Shown: positions 25,663-34,946 of the stretch, piece by piece
How positions within the stretch are numbered: position 1 is the stretch's first letter
How the letters are laid out: each line of letters starts with the position of its first letter
Source: Caldilineaceae bacterium
GTDB taxonomy: Bacteria > Chloroflexota > Anaerolineae > Caldilineales > Caldilineaceae
Direction of reading: 5' to 3'
Assembly: GCA_023384455.1 (NCBI GenBank)
Contig: JAHDWH010000016.1
Span: 1,719-47,284, forward strand
DNA length: 45,566 nt
Translations under genes and position numbers: made by a program
Notes under the pieces: model-generated
The model's database searches: none
What the model was told of the DNA's origin: nothing
Seen by the model: the letters and a program-made list of their open reading frames with translations, nothing else

Positions 25663-25791
25663 GTACATTCTGTACTGATCAACGAGATGATAAAACGTAG
25701 GTGCGGTTTGTAACCGCACTTTCACCCGGAGAAGTGCGGTTACAAACCGCACCTACAGATTTCACGATCAGTACACTTTTTTGTACATTCT
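25658..25791. repeat. Palindromic element B, copy B2, with 14-bp target duplication
   Basis: The identical direct repeats TTTTTGTACATTCT (25658-25671 and 25778-25791) flank a 106-bp element that starts GTACTGATCAACG exactly like B1. It contains a perfect 23-bp inverted repeat (25697-25719 with 25734-25756). Confidence 0.92.
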
Positions 25792-25812
25792 CTGCCAAAG
25801 GCTCAACGTTGC

Positions 25813-26919
<1,107 letters not shown>

Positions 26920-27270
26920 TGGATTTTATGCTCCTTTGAAGATTGATTTGCGCCCGCTAACTGGCAGAATTTTGCGGTCACCTCTTCCGTGGCGAGCAAT
27001 CGTCCAAAGCGGAATGGTGGGTCTCGTTGCCTATACCGTCCAGTTAAGAGGCTCGAATGGGTGTACCCAAATGGGTGGAAAGAGAGGGCATCTGTTCAGA
27101 AAACCTGTAACGCAAGCTGTTAGCTTGCGGGCACTGGTAACAACTAAAGCAGTGACAGATGCTCAATGCGCAGGCTAGGATGGCTGGTCCTGAAGGGAGA
27201 AGCGGTGGATTCCTTTCTGTTTCTTGCGGGAAAACAGTTAAACTCGATCTTCGGGGGGAAGACTTTGCAG
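26920..27270 (-). other. Predicted long untranslated leader of the ABC ATPase gene
   Basis: This stretch lies between the predicted start near 27264 and the ATG at 26919. It contains a small hairpin CGCAAGCTGTTAGCTTGCG (about 27112-27130) and no convincing reading frame. I recognise no riboswitch class in it. Confidence 0.3.
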
Positions 27271-27299
27271 AGTATAGCACGACACACACGGCTTGGCAA
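27271..27299 (-). promoter_or_regulatory. Promoter upstream of the ABC ATPase gene
   Basis: On the minus strand -35 TTGCCA (27299-27294), 17 nt and -10 TATACT (27276-27271). No gene lies between it and the ATPase start. Confidence 0.6.
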
Positions 27300-27530
27300 G
27301 TCGGTTTTTAGCCAGCGTGGGTTTCAGAAATGGGTGGGGAGGAAAGGCTTTACCCCCGCATTTTTTCAAGTCCCCGGCACTTTAGCCTACAGGCTGGCGA
27401 CAGTTTTGGTCCAATCCCAGGCTCAAACATCCCAGCCTCCCTCCTCCTCAGTTGTTCTACGATGGGACGGCGATTGGTCTACGCAACATCTCCCAATGCC
27501 TGCAAAAGGAGAATTCTGGCGAATCGGGCT

Positions 27531-27559
27531 TTGGGCACTGTCCGCATTTCTGCTAAAAT
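27531..27559 (+). promoter_or_regulatory. Promoter of the CAP-LysM gene (leaderless)
   Basis: -35 TTGGGC (27531-27536), 17 nt, -10 TAAAAT (27554-27559), then 7 nt to the ATG at 27567. No Shine-Dalgarno. The gap 27300-27530 upstream shows no gene. Confidence 0.7.
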
Positions 27560-27566
27560 ACGCGGT

Positions 27567-28730
27567 ATGAATAGCGCATCTACAACCTCACCCAATTGCC
27601 ATATCCCCAGCCAGTCCATTGCCAACCGCTTGTTCAGGCAACGCCTGGGTTCATTCGCAGCCCTCTGCCTGCTGGTTGGGTTGTTGGTGGCTGGTCTGCC
27701 ATCCGCCGTATATGCAGACGACGATCCCAGCCAGCTCTCCCCAGACGGGGAACGGGCCGCGCTGCTGATCAACCAACTGCGCAGCAACGCGGGCCTGCCG
27801 TCTTTGCGCGTCCACCCCCAATTGACGGCCGCCGCCAATCTGCACATTCAGGATATGACGGCCAGCGATGTCTGGGGACATTACGGCAGCGATGGCAGTT
27901 CGGTCCACATACGCATTGCCCGCACGGGGTACACTACAAATGGCTGGAATGGCGAAAACTGGGCGGTTTCGGCTACCGTAGAAAAGTCAATTTATTGGTG
28001 GATGGATGACGCACCCCACCGGGAGAATCTGCTCAACCGTTCCTATACGGAGATGGGCATTGGGGTTGCACCCCATCCCAAAGGCTGGGGGCTGATTCTG
28101 GTGGTCGATTTTTCCACCGGCAACGTCAACGGGAGTGGGGGATATGTGCCGGAAGGCGAGCAGATAGCTATCACTCCCCCCCAACCGATCTCCGCAACGC
28201 CAATCGCGGATTCGGGTCAGCGCTATACTGTCGTGCCGGGGGATACCCTATTTTCCATTGGCCTGGGCTACGGCGTAGATTGGCAGTCGATTGCCCAACT
28301 CAACGGGCTGGGCAGCGGGATCGTTCTGTCGATTGGCACTGAGTTGCGCATCCCCGGCAACGGGCAGCCAGCCGCAGCCCCTGGGGAGGTTAGCAGCGGG
28401 GGCGAAGCCCAGCGATATACTGTTGTGGCGGGGGATACGCTTTTGGGCATTGCCCTCCGTTTTGGGATGACCTGGCAGACTTTGGCCGGGGCCAATGGGC
28501 TGGGCGAGCGTTCGCTTTTGCAGATTGGCGCTGTGCTGACGATTCCCGGCGGGGAGAAACCGGCCGCGACAGAGCCGGTCAGCGCTGACCGCAGCCACAC
28601 CGTTCAGGCCGGGGAGACAATTTGGGTCATTGCGGCCCGCCACGGGGTGGAGTGGCAGGCGCTGCTCCGCTACAACGGGCTGAACGAACAGACAATCCTT
28701 CAGATCGGCCAGACGCTACGAATTCCCTAG
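27567..28730 (+). CDS. Secreted CAP-domain (SCP/PR1) protein with three LysM repeats
   Basis: The 387-residue protein has a signal peptide (hydrophobic ~30-48, cleavage after PSAVYA), a CAP domain (~55-180; LLINQLRSNAGLPSL, His in VWGHYGSDG, Glu in NGENWA, His in APHRENLL, then MGIGVA) and three LysM modules of about 45 residues each (YTVVPGDTLFSIGL, YTVVAGDTLLGIAL, HTVQAGETIWVIAA; each ends IG-x-x-LxIP). LysM binds peptidoglycan, so the CAP domain is held at the cell wall. The frame is open to 27330, but the predicted promoter lies inside that extension, so translation probably begins at 27567 on a leaderless message. Confidence 0.9.
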   Translation: MNSASTTSPNCHIPSQSIANRLFRQRLGSFAALCLLVGLLVAGLPSAVYADDDPSQLSPDGERAALLINQLRSNAGLPSLRVHPQLTAAANLHIQDMTASDVWGHYGSDGSSVHIRIARTGYTTNGWNGENWAVSATVEKSIYWWMDDAPHRENLLNRSYTEMGIGVAPHPKGWGLILVVDFSTGNVNGSGGYVPEGEQIAITPPQPISATPIADSGQRYTVVPGDTLFSIGLGYGVDWQSIAQLNGLGSGIVLSIGTELRIPGNGQPAAAPGEVSSGGEAQRYTVVAGDTLLGIALRFGMTWQTLAGANGLGERSLLQIGAVLTIPGGEKPAATEPVSADRSHTVQAGETIWVIAARHGVEWQALLRYNGLNEQTILQIGQTLRIP

Positions 28731-28742
28731 TACACTGGGTGT

Positions 28743-28772
28743 GGTGCGTGACCCGCCCATCGGTCACGCACC
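28743..28772. terminator. Hairpin after the CAP-LysM gene, possible terminator
   Basis: GGTGCGTGACC and its exact inverse flank an 8-nt loop, starting 13 nt after the stop codon. No T run follows, so it may be a palindromic repeat rather than a true terminator. Confidence 0.4.
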
Positions 28773-28834
28773 GACGGGGAGCAATCGGTAGGGTCTGTTG
28801 ATACTCAATGCGGGCGTAAACCGACGTTTTTGTA

Positions 28835-28926
28835 GCGATCAAGAAGATCGTGAAATCTGTAGGTGCGGTTTGCAACCGCACTTCTTCGGGTGAAAGTGCG
28901 GTTGCAAACCGCACCTACTCCGTACT
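28835..28926. repeat. Palindromic element B, copy B3 (inverted, shortened)
   Basis: Reverse-oriented relative to B1 and B2. The perfect core palindrome GTAGGTGCGGTTTGCAACCG is kept (with GCA for GTA), together with the GATCTTCTTGATC end. The GTACTGATCAACG end is lost. Confidence 0.8.
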
Positions 28927-28930
28927 AATT

Positions 28931-29050
28931 GTCAAGAAATCAGTCGCGGGTATGATTCCGGGAATCGGCCAGACGATACGGGGAAGGCCGAAAGATGTTG
29001 TGGCCGATTCCCGGAATCTCGTCTGCGAAACCCCTACGTTATTTCTTGAC
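28931..29050. repeat. Short element with terminal inverted repeats (element G)
   Basis: GTCAAGAAAT (28931-28940) and its exact inverse (29041-29050) end a 120-bp unit. Inside, TCCGGGAATCGGCC (from 28957) faces GGCCGATTCCCGGA (to 29017). No transposase; a single copy in this window. It lies directly between B3 and D2. Confidence 0.75.
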
Positions 29051-29056
29051 GCTTAC

Positions 29057-29163
29057 TTAGTCGGTCGGCCAACCAACTGAAACGTGAAACGTGAGGTGTC
29101 ATCACATACTCTCACGTTTCACCTCTTCACGTTTCTGCACGCAAATCGTGGCTGCGCCACCTT
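29057..29163. repeat. Interspersed element D, copy D2 (inverted)
   Basis: Reverse complement of D1 over nearly its whole length, from TTAGTCGGTCGGCCAACC to TCGTGGCTGCGCCACCTT. Nothing else is recognisable between here and the end of the K+ channel gene at 29230. Confidence 0.85.
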
Positions 29164-29229
29164 GCGTTTTACCATCTCGTTGACCGGTACAGTAAACTGA
29201 TGTTTTTCACCCGGTCACCCGGTCAAGTA

Positions 29230-30303
29230 TCAGCGGGTCTTGCGTCGATCATCGGCTATTTGAGCCAGAGCGTCCAATTGTTCCGGTGTGCCCAGGGTAA
29301 TCATCACATCCCCCCCCATCAGCACAAACTCCCCACCCAGACTGGTGAAGGTCTTGCCGCCGGGACGACGCACGGCCAGAATGTTGGCCCCCGTGCGCTG
29401 ACGGATGTCACAATCGGCGATGCTCTTGTCCCGAACCGCGGATTCATCGCTCACCCGAATCTCTTCGATGAGCATCTCCACCTGTCCCCGACGCATAACC
29501 ACATCCATAAACTCCACTACATTGGGGTGCATCAGTTGGCGGGCCATCCGGTGGCCGCTGATTGAATAGGGGTTAATCACGTGATCAGCGCCGGCAATGC
29601 GCAATTTCCGCTCGTTTTCCTGGGTGTTGGCTCTGGAAATAATCGTCAGTTTGGGGTTGAGGGTGCGCGCGGTCAGGGTGACAAATACATTGTCCGCATC
29701 TTCGGGCAGACAGGCACACAGCCCGGCTGCGTGTTCAATCCCCGCCTGGAGTAACACCGCATCCTCCGAGGCATCGCCCACGACCGTCAGAATCCCCGCC
29801 GCGTCCAATTCATCGAAACGGTCGATGGCCCGGTCGATCAGAACTGTCTCCACGTGGCTGTGGGATAATTCCTGGGCCACCTGTGTACCTACCCGGCCAT
29901 AGCCACAGACGATATAGTGATTCTCCAGCTTGCGAATGCGATTTTCCATGCGTTGTCTCCGCAAAACCCCCCGTAATTCACCGGCCACAATGTAATCGGC
30001 CACGCTGCTGAAGGTGTAGGCCGCCGCGCCCACACCGGAAACGATCAACACAGCCGTAAAGAGCCGCCCGGTATTGCTCATTGCGCGGATCTCGCCAAAA
30101 CCAACTGTGCTGATGGTGATAACCGTCATATAAAAGGCATCAATGACCGGCCATCCTTCCAGGACGACGTAGCCGACTGTACCCAATAGGAGCAGTCCAA
30201 GAAAGATGCTGCTCACAATAATCATCCGTCGAAGTAGACCCGATCTACTCTGTGCGGTGTTCAATCCGTCACGTCTTTTCTGGTGGGCAGAGCGGAACCG
30301 CAT
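29230..30303 (-). CDS. Two-helix potassium channel with RCK (TrkA-N/TrkA-C) domains
   Basis: The 357-residue protein has two membrane helices around a pore loop with the selectivity filter TVGFGE (66-71), then a Rossmann RCK_N domain (YIVCGYGRVGTQVAQEL; acidic ligand strand VLIDRA) and an RCK_C domain in the last ~80 residues. Such MthK/Kch-type channels pass K+ and are gated by ligands on the RCK ring. I chose the ATG at 30303, preceded by AGAGGCGG; the frame continues to 30363, overlapping dgkA, and a shorter ATG at 30225 has no Shine-Dalgarno. It is the last gene of the pgpH operon, which points to control by cyclic di-AMP. Confidence 0.87.
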   Translation of the reverse strand: MRFRSAHQKRRDGLNTAQSRSGLLRRMIIVSSIFLGLLLLGTVGYVVLEGWPVIDAFYMTVITISTVGFGEIRAMSNTGRLFTAVLIVSGVGAAAYTFSSVADYIVAGELRGVLRRQRMENRIRKLENHYIVCGYGRVGTQVAQELSHSHVETVLIDRAIDRFDELDAAGILTVVGDASEDAVLLQAGIEHAAGLCACLPEDADNVFVTLTARTLNPKLTIISRANTQENERKLRIAGADHVINPYSISGHRMARQLMHPNVVEFMDVVMRRGQVEMLIEEIRVSDESAVRDKSIADCDIRQRTGANILAVRRPGGKTFTSLGGEFVLMGGDVMITLGTPEQLDALAQIADDRRKTR

Positions 30304-30335
30304 TCCGCCTCTTTGCGATGGGATACGCTTCCGTC

Positions 30336-30761
30336 CTATAGAAAATTTTTCACAACCAGCCATAGGCGCGGCAGGAAGATCACTACCCCCACAGCCACAC
30401 TGGCAATAGCGGCCAAAACCACCGCACCGGCCGCGCTATCTTTGGCCTTTTTCGCCAGGGGGTGCTGTTCGGGGCAGGCCAGATCGACGGCGGCTTCGAT
30501 GGCCGTATTGACCATTTCCAGGCCGAGGACGAGAGCGATGAGGGTTACGAGGAGCGCCCATTCCACCGGGCTGATTTTTAGCCAAAGAGCCAGACCGACG
30601 GCCAGGAGAGCGATAGCAGCCTCGATCTGCGCATTGGGTTCTGTGGCCAGAACCCGCCGCGCGCCGCGCAAAGCCACCCCCAGGCTGTGCCAAAAGGAGC
30701 GTCTGGCCTGGGCAGGCGGCGCTTGGGACACCGGGGGCACGGCTATTTCACTCCCCGGCAA
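30336..30761 (-). CDS. dgkA: Diacylglycerol/undecaprenol kinase DgkA family
   Basis: The 141-residue protein has three predicted membrane helices and the DgkA core LEMVNTAIEAAVDL, followed by HPLAKKAKDSAAGAVVLAAI. The Glu of NTAIE and the AKDxAAGAV Asp are the conserved catalytic and metal residues. In Gram-positive-type operons this enzyme phosphorylates undecaprenol to recycle the cell-wall carrier lipid; diacylglycerol is the alternative substrate. Its start overlaps the end of ybeY by 14 nt, implying translational coupling. Confidence 0.9.
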   Translation of the reverse strand: MPGSEIAVPPVSQAPPAQARRSFWHSLGVALRGARRVLATEPNAQIEAAIALLAVGLALWLKISPVEWALLVTLIALVLGLEMVNTAIEAAVDLACPEQHPLAKKAKDSAAGAVVLAAIASVAVGVVIFLPRLWLVVKNFL

Positions 30762-31257
30762 TACGGCTGGATAGATCCGCTGTCACACCCAACTCGGCCA
30801 GAATGGCCGCCTGGACAGCCCACATCTCGGTCTGGGCTTCGTCTGTGTCGTGATCGTAGCCCAGCAGATGCAGGCAGCCGTGGACCACCAACAGGTGCAT
30901 TTCGGTTTCGACAGGCAGATTGTGGCGGGCGGCCTGGGCCGCGGCATAGGGAAAGGCCAGAATGAGATCGCCCAGATAGCGTTCCAGTTCCTCGGCCACT
31001 TCGGGCGCAAAGTCAGCCTCCAGCGCATCGCCCTCCTGGCTGGCAAAGCTGAGCACATCTGTTGGCGCATCCACCCCCCGATAGCTGCGGTTGAGACTCT
31101 GCACGTAGTCATTGTCTGTGACCACAACGGCTACGCCAGCGTTTCCAACGTTTTGGTGGGTCAATACGGCTTGCAGCGCTTTGGTCAGACTATCTTCGGT
31201 CACCGCCGGGGCAAAACGCTCGTCAATATCGATGGTTATCTCCCATTCGGGCATCAA
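30748..31257 (-). CDS. ybeY: Endoribonuclease YbeY (rRNA maturation factor)
   Basis: The 169-residue protein carries the zinc-binding signature HGCLHLLGYDH (H-x3-H-x5-H) near residues 126-136, with LNRSYRGVDAPTDVLSF near the middle, as expected for YbeY/UPF0054, which processes the 16S rRNA 3' end and takes part in ribosome quality control. Length is normal. It starts 3 nt after pgpH and overlaps dgkA, the same order as in many Gram-positive genomes. Confidence 0.93.
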   Translation of the reverse strand: MMPEWEITIDIDERFAPAVTEDSLTKALQAVLTHQNVGNAGVAVVVTDNDYVQSLNRSYRGVDAPTDVLSFASQEGDALEADFAPEVAEELERYLGDLILAFPYAAAQAARHNLPVETEMHLLVVHGCLHLLGYDHDTDEAQTEMWAVQAAILAELGVTADLSSRIAGE

Positions 31258-31260
31258 TTT

Positions 31261-33426
31261 TTATCCTTCGCTTGTCTCGAACCCGGCAGGCAGCGCCGGG
31301 GCTGGTTGGGGCAGCGGGGAAGCCGGGGTTTTGACGACCGGCTCGCGGCCTGCCGTCACGGGTTCGGGGTATTGAATGCGGGGGTGATGAATGCCCTGCA
31401 ACACCTGCACAAAGACCCGTTTGACGATCTGTAGCTCGCTAAAAGAGAGCGGGCTTGAGTCCAGCGTGCCGTCCAGCAGACGATCCGTAATCAGCCGGTT
31501 GACCAGCGCCTGCAAATCGTCCCGGGTGGCTGGCCGCTCCGCGCGCACGGCAGCTTCGCAGATGTCGGCCAGGAGCATAATGGTCGCCTCTTTCGAGCGC
31601 GGGTCGGGGCCGGGATAGCGAAAATCAGCCGGGTCCACATTCTCTGGCCCTTCCTGGGCCTGGGCCTGCCGGTAAAAATAGGTCACCATCTGCGCGCCGT
31701 GATGCTCCCGGATAAAGTCCTGCAAAGCATTGGGCAGCCGGTATTTGCGGGCCAGGTCCAGCCCATCTTTCACATGGCTGATGATAATCTGTGCGCTGGT
31801 GCGCGGGTCCAGCCCGGCGTGGGGGGTGCTATCGCCGTCGGCAAAATTTTCCACAAAGAAATAGGGGCGGACAGTCTTGCCGATGTCGTGATAATAAGCG
31901 CCCACCCGGGTAAGAAAGGCATCGGCGCCAATGGCTTCGGCGGCCCGTTCGGCCAGATTGCTCACCAGAATCGTGTGGTGATAGGTGCCCGGGGCTTTGA
32001 GCAGCAACTGGCGCAGGAGGGGGTGGGTGGGCCTGCTCAGCTCCATCAACTGCAAATTGGTGGTAATGCCAAAGAGGTTGCCCAGCGTAAAGTAGCCGAT
32101 CAGCCCCAGGCTGGTGGCCAGCGCGCCATTGAGCAGGGCAAGGGTTATGCTCTGCAAGACCAGCGCGGTAGTTGTTGCTTCCAGCGAATGGGGCCAAAAA
32201 CCGGCTACTGTCAGCAGATTGCTTCCGATCACCCCAGAGCCGGCCCACAGAAAGGCCGTCAATCGCTCGGCCCGGCCCAACACCAGCGCGCCCAACAGAC
32301 CACCGGCACAGGTGTAAAAGATCAGGAAAACATCGCCCTGGCTGAGGTAGGCGATGAGAAGCGTAAAGGAGAGCACGACAATCATCGCTACCTGTGTATC
32401 CAGCAGCAGGGCCGTGAGCATACCCAGCGCGGCCAGGGGGAAGAGATAGGGCATCCAATCGTGGGGGATAATCATCACTTTGGCAGCTACCAGCCCCAAA
32501 AAGGACAATAGCACCAGCAGGGCAGTCTCTTGCCGGGAAAAGAGGGTGTGAATACGCAGCCGGTAGAGAGAGCCGCCCACCAGTATCAGAATCAGACCGG
32601 CCACGAGGACGGCCTGAATCAGAGTCCACAGACTGCGCTCCGTTTGGGTCAGCCCCATCTGCTCCAACGCCTCCACATCTTCGGCGCTGACAATATCTCC
32701 GGCGCGCAGGAGTATCTCGCCCTGTTCCAGCACGCTGATCTGGTCCGGGACGGCTTCCCGGGCCTGCTCGCGCAGATCAGCCGTGCGTTCTGGATTCAGA
32801 AAGCTGTTAGGACGAATCAGCGCCCGCACCAGTTCGGTCGTGACCAGCTCTGGCTCATCGCCCAGGTCCGGGCTGATCAGAACGGGCACTTTGCGCCGCA
32901 TGGCAGGAAGGGAGGTCTCCCGAATCTCCTCCTGCATAATCTGCTCCAACACCAGCGGCGTTTCCAGGACGACGTTCTGCCACTCATCTGCCGGGAGAGC
33001 GAGAATCGTCTCAGCCATCGACTGGCTCAGGGTCAGATCGTTGATGGACTGAAGATAGCCCAACTTTGCCGCGTGCGGGGCCAGGGCATCCAGCCGCACA
33101 GTAGCGATAAACTCCAGCACCTCTCGGGCTTGGGTCACCTGTACCCGGCGGATGCGGCTTTGGGGGGGATCGTAATAGTCGGGGACGGCCAGGGCTGCCC
33201 GATCCCTGGCCTGGCGGGTGCGCACTTCGCTCTCGTAACTAATGCGCCGGGGCGCGATGACATCCTGCTGGGCCACTTCCCCGGCGGTCAGGTGAATCTG
33301 ACCGCCGGTCGGAAATTGAAAAAGCAGGGCTGCCACCAGCGCAATGCCGGAGAAAAGAATCAGCAGGCTGTTTGTGGTCAGGGTAAAAATCTGATTGCGG
33401 CGTTGGGATGCAGCAGGCGAACCCAT
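31261..33426 (-). CDS. pgpH: 7TM-HD cyclic-di-AMP phosphodiesterase PgpH
   Basis: The 721-residue membrane protein has one N-terminal helix (~19-38), an extracytoplasmic domain of about 230 residues (7TMR-HDED), seven helices (~275-470) and a C-terminal HD phosphodiesterase domain. The HD motif YYHDIGK places His513-Asp514, with the preceding His in APGTYHHTILVSNLAE and the later DFIREHHGAQMV block. In Firmicutes PgpH cleaves the second messenger c-di-AMP. It sits between yqeY (15 nt) and ybeY (3 nt). Confidence 0.92.
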   Translation of the reverse strand: MGSPAASQRRNQIFTLTTNSLLILFSGIALVAALLFQFPTGGQIHLTAGEVAQQDVIAPRRISYESEVRTRQARDRAALAVPDYYDPPQSRIRRVQVTQAREVLEFIATVRLDALAPHAAKLGYLQSINDLTLSQSMAETILALPADEWQNVVLETPLVLEQIMQEEIRETSLPAMRRKVPVLISPDLGDEPELVTTELVRALIRPNSFLNPERTADLREQAREAVPDQISVLEQGEILLRAGDIVSAEDVEALEQMGLTQTERSLWTLIQAVLVAGLILILVGGSLYRLRIHTLFSRQETALLVLLSFLGLVAAKVMIIPHDWMPYLFPLAALGMLTALLLDTQVAMIVVLSFTLLIAYLSQGDVFLIFYTCAGGLLGALVLGRAERLTAFLWAGSGVIGSNLLTVAGFWPHSLEATTTALVLQSITLALLNGALATSLGLIGYFTLGNLFGITTNLQLMELSRPTHPLLRQLLLKAPGTYHHTILVSNLAERAAEAIGADAFLTRVGAYYHDIGKTVRPYFFVENFADGDSTPHAGLDPRTSAQIIISHVKDGLDLARKYRLPNALQDFIREHHGAQMVTYFYRQAQAQEGPENVDPADFRYPGPDPRSKEATIMLLADICEAAVRAERPATRDDLQALVNRLITDRLLDGTLDSSPLSFSELQIVKRVFVQVLQGIHHPRIQYPEPVTAGREPVVKTPASPLPQPAPALPAGFETSEG

Positions 33427-33441
33427 AGGTTGTGGTTCTTT

Positions 33442-33900
33442 CTAGCCAAGCAACTTGCGCACAATTTGATTGACTGCGCGCCCGTCGGCCTGGCCCGCCA
33501 CCCGCTCCAGCGCGGCAGGCATCACTTTACTTATATCTTTCATGCTCTGTGCGCCGGTCTGGGCGATCACTTCCGCCACAATCGTCTCGATCTCGGCTGC
33601 CGACAGCTGACGGGGCAGATAGACTTCGATGACGGCCAACTCTGCAAATTCGACCGCGGCCAGGTCGGCCCGGCCCACCCGTTCATACTCGACAATCGCA
33701 TCCCGCCGCTGTTTGGCGGTTTTGGCAATCACCACTGTCAGTTCGTCGTCGGAGAGATCACCGCTGTAGTCACCCGACTTCTGGGCCTCCAGAATTGCGC
33801 TTTTCATCGAACGCAGGGCCAGTTTGGCCGTCTCGTCCTTGCGGCGCATGGCCTCTTTCAGGTCGTTATTCACTCGATCCAGCAAAGTTTGTTCGCTCAT
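33442..33900 (-). CDS. yqeY: GatB/YqeY domain protein
   Basis: The 152-residue helical protein fits the stand-alone YqeY family, related to the tail of the GatB amidotransferase subunit: LLDRVNNDLKEAMRRKDE, LALRSMKSAILEAQ, YLPRQLSAAEIETIV, MPAALERVAGQADGRAVNQIV. It may bind tRNA; the precise role is not established. It lies between the VTT-domain gene (18 nt) and pgpH. Confidence 0.92.
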   Translation of the reverse strand: MSEQTLLDRVNNDLKEAMRRKDETAKLALRSMKSAILEAQKSGDYSGDLSDDELTVVIAKTAKQRRDAIVEYERVGRADLAAVEFAELAVIEVYLPRQLSAAEIETIVAEVIAQTGAQSMKDISKVMPAALERVAGQADGRAVNQIVRKLLG

Positions 33901-33918
33901 TCCAGCCGCCTTTGGGGT

Positions 33919-34695
33919 CTAGCCCAATGAAATCTCGTTAAGCTTCTCTTCGTCCACCCCAGCCCGCTGACCGGAGGAAGAAAACCGTGGGTGAATGTGC
34001 CTGTCAAACCAGGCCAGGACAGGCTGCTGATAGCGGGCCAGTAGCCCAAAGATCAGCACCAGCCCCCCAATCGTCCATACCAGTTGGGTGGTGGTCATCC
34101 CTGTGGCTCCGCTGGATGCCCCGGCGATCAGAAAGATCGTGGGTCCCCGGGTGATGGCCGAAATGAGCACCACCTTCACCACACTCAAGCGGGAAAGACC
34201 GGCCAGAAAGTAGGGAATATCCCCCACGGGAGCCAGGAAGAGAATGCTCCAGGCCAGGAGACTCTGGGTGGCCTGCATATTTTCCCAGCGGTCCAGCCGT
34301 TCGCCGCCCACCAGCCGTTCGGCCAGGGGACGGCCATAGCGCCGGGTGAGAAGCATAGCACAGACACCGCCCAGCAGCATCCCCGCAGTGCCGTAAATTC
34401 CACCCCACAGGGGGCCATAGAGAAAGCCGGCCACCACAAAAATCGCATAGTTGGGCAGGGGCGCAATGACGATTTGCAGGGCGTTAATGGCGATCAGCGC
34501 GGGGGGGCCGGCCCAGCCCAACAGCTCTACAAAATGGGTCAGCGCCTGGTCCTGGCCGAAAAGGGTGAGGAGGGCATCGCTCCACTGCCCAAGCCGCGCG
34601 CCCCATTGCCAATAGGCCACACCTGCCACAGCCAGCAGGGCCAGCCCGGCCCACAACCAGAAGGATTTCATCAGAGCCAAAAGTCGCACGATCAC
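33919..34695 (-). CDS. TVP38/TMEM64 (VTT/DedA-like) membrane protein
   Basis: The 258-residue protein has an N-terminal helix and a VTT/SNARE-associated domain with about five further helices. Typical blocks are PPALIAINALQIVIAPLPN, the GxxYGxxxG-like GFLYGPLWGGIYGTAG and LAPVGDIPYFLAGLSRL. Relatives include DedA/DUF368-type flippases for undecaprenyl phosphate and lipid scramblases, which would fit dgkA in the same operon, but that link is inference. I chose GTG 34695 (AGGA 9 nt upstream); ATG 34671 has no ribosome site, and the longer frame to 34899 crosses the promoter. Confidence 0.8.
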   Translation of the reverse strand: MIVRLLALMKSFWLWAGLALLAVAGVAYWQWGARLGQWSDALLTLFGQDQALTHFVELLGWAGPPALIAINALQIVIAPLPNYAIFVVAGFLYGPLWGGIYGTAGMLLGGVCAMLLTRRYGRPLAERLVGGERLDRWENMQATQSLLAWSILFLAPVGDIPYFLAGLSRLSVVKVVLISAITRGPTIFLIAGASSGATGMTTTQLVWTIGGLVLIFGLLARYQQPVLAWFDRHIHPRFSSSGQRAGVDEEKLNEISLG

Positions 34696-34767
34696 ATTCC
34701 ATATCCTGCCCGCAAGCAATTCACAACCGAGAATCTGGTCCGTTGCGCACGCAAAGGTCCGCGCCGT

Positions 34768-34796
34768 ATTATACTGCCTGCCCACAGGCGCGCCAA
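34768..34796 (-). promoter_or_regulatory. Promoter of the VTT-yqeY-pgpH-ybeY-dgkA-channel operon
   Basis: On the minus strand -35 TTGGCG (34796-34791), 17 nt, perfect -10 TATAAT (34773-34768). It predicts a start near 34761 and a leader of about 66 nt before GTG 34695. Confidence 0.75.
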
Positions 34797-34858
34797 AATG
34801 TCTGCCAGTTGTCCCGGCGCAAATTGTGACGGACGAACTGCGTTTCTGCACACAGGAG

Positions 34859-34887
34859 TTGGTATTCCCCCTTCCATCCGCTACAAT
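34859..34887 (+). promoter_or_regulatory. Promoter of obg
   Basis: -35 TTGGTA (34859-34864), 17 nt, -10 TACAAT (34882-34887). It gives a leader of about 52 nt with CCCAGGA shortly before the ATG at 34947. It is divergent from the operon promoter at 34768-34796. Confidence 0.75.
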
Positions 34888-34946
34888 AGGGAGATACATA
34901 CAGACAAATTCCGATTTTGGACTAGAGACTCAGGACCCAGGACGTT

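Noticed and set aside
26920..27566. tRNA or known riboswitch in the gap before CAP-LysM
   Set aside because: No T-loop GGTTCGA sequence, acceptor pairing or recognisable riboswitch core was found on either strand.
29230..30363. K+ channel start at 30363
   Set aside because: That start would overlap dgkA by 28 nt, adds residues unlike the family and has no ribosome site; the ATG at 30303 has one.
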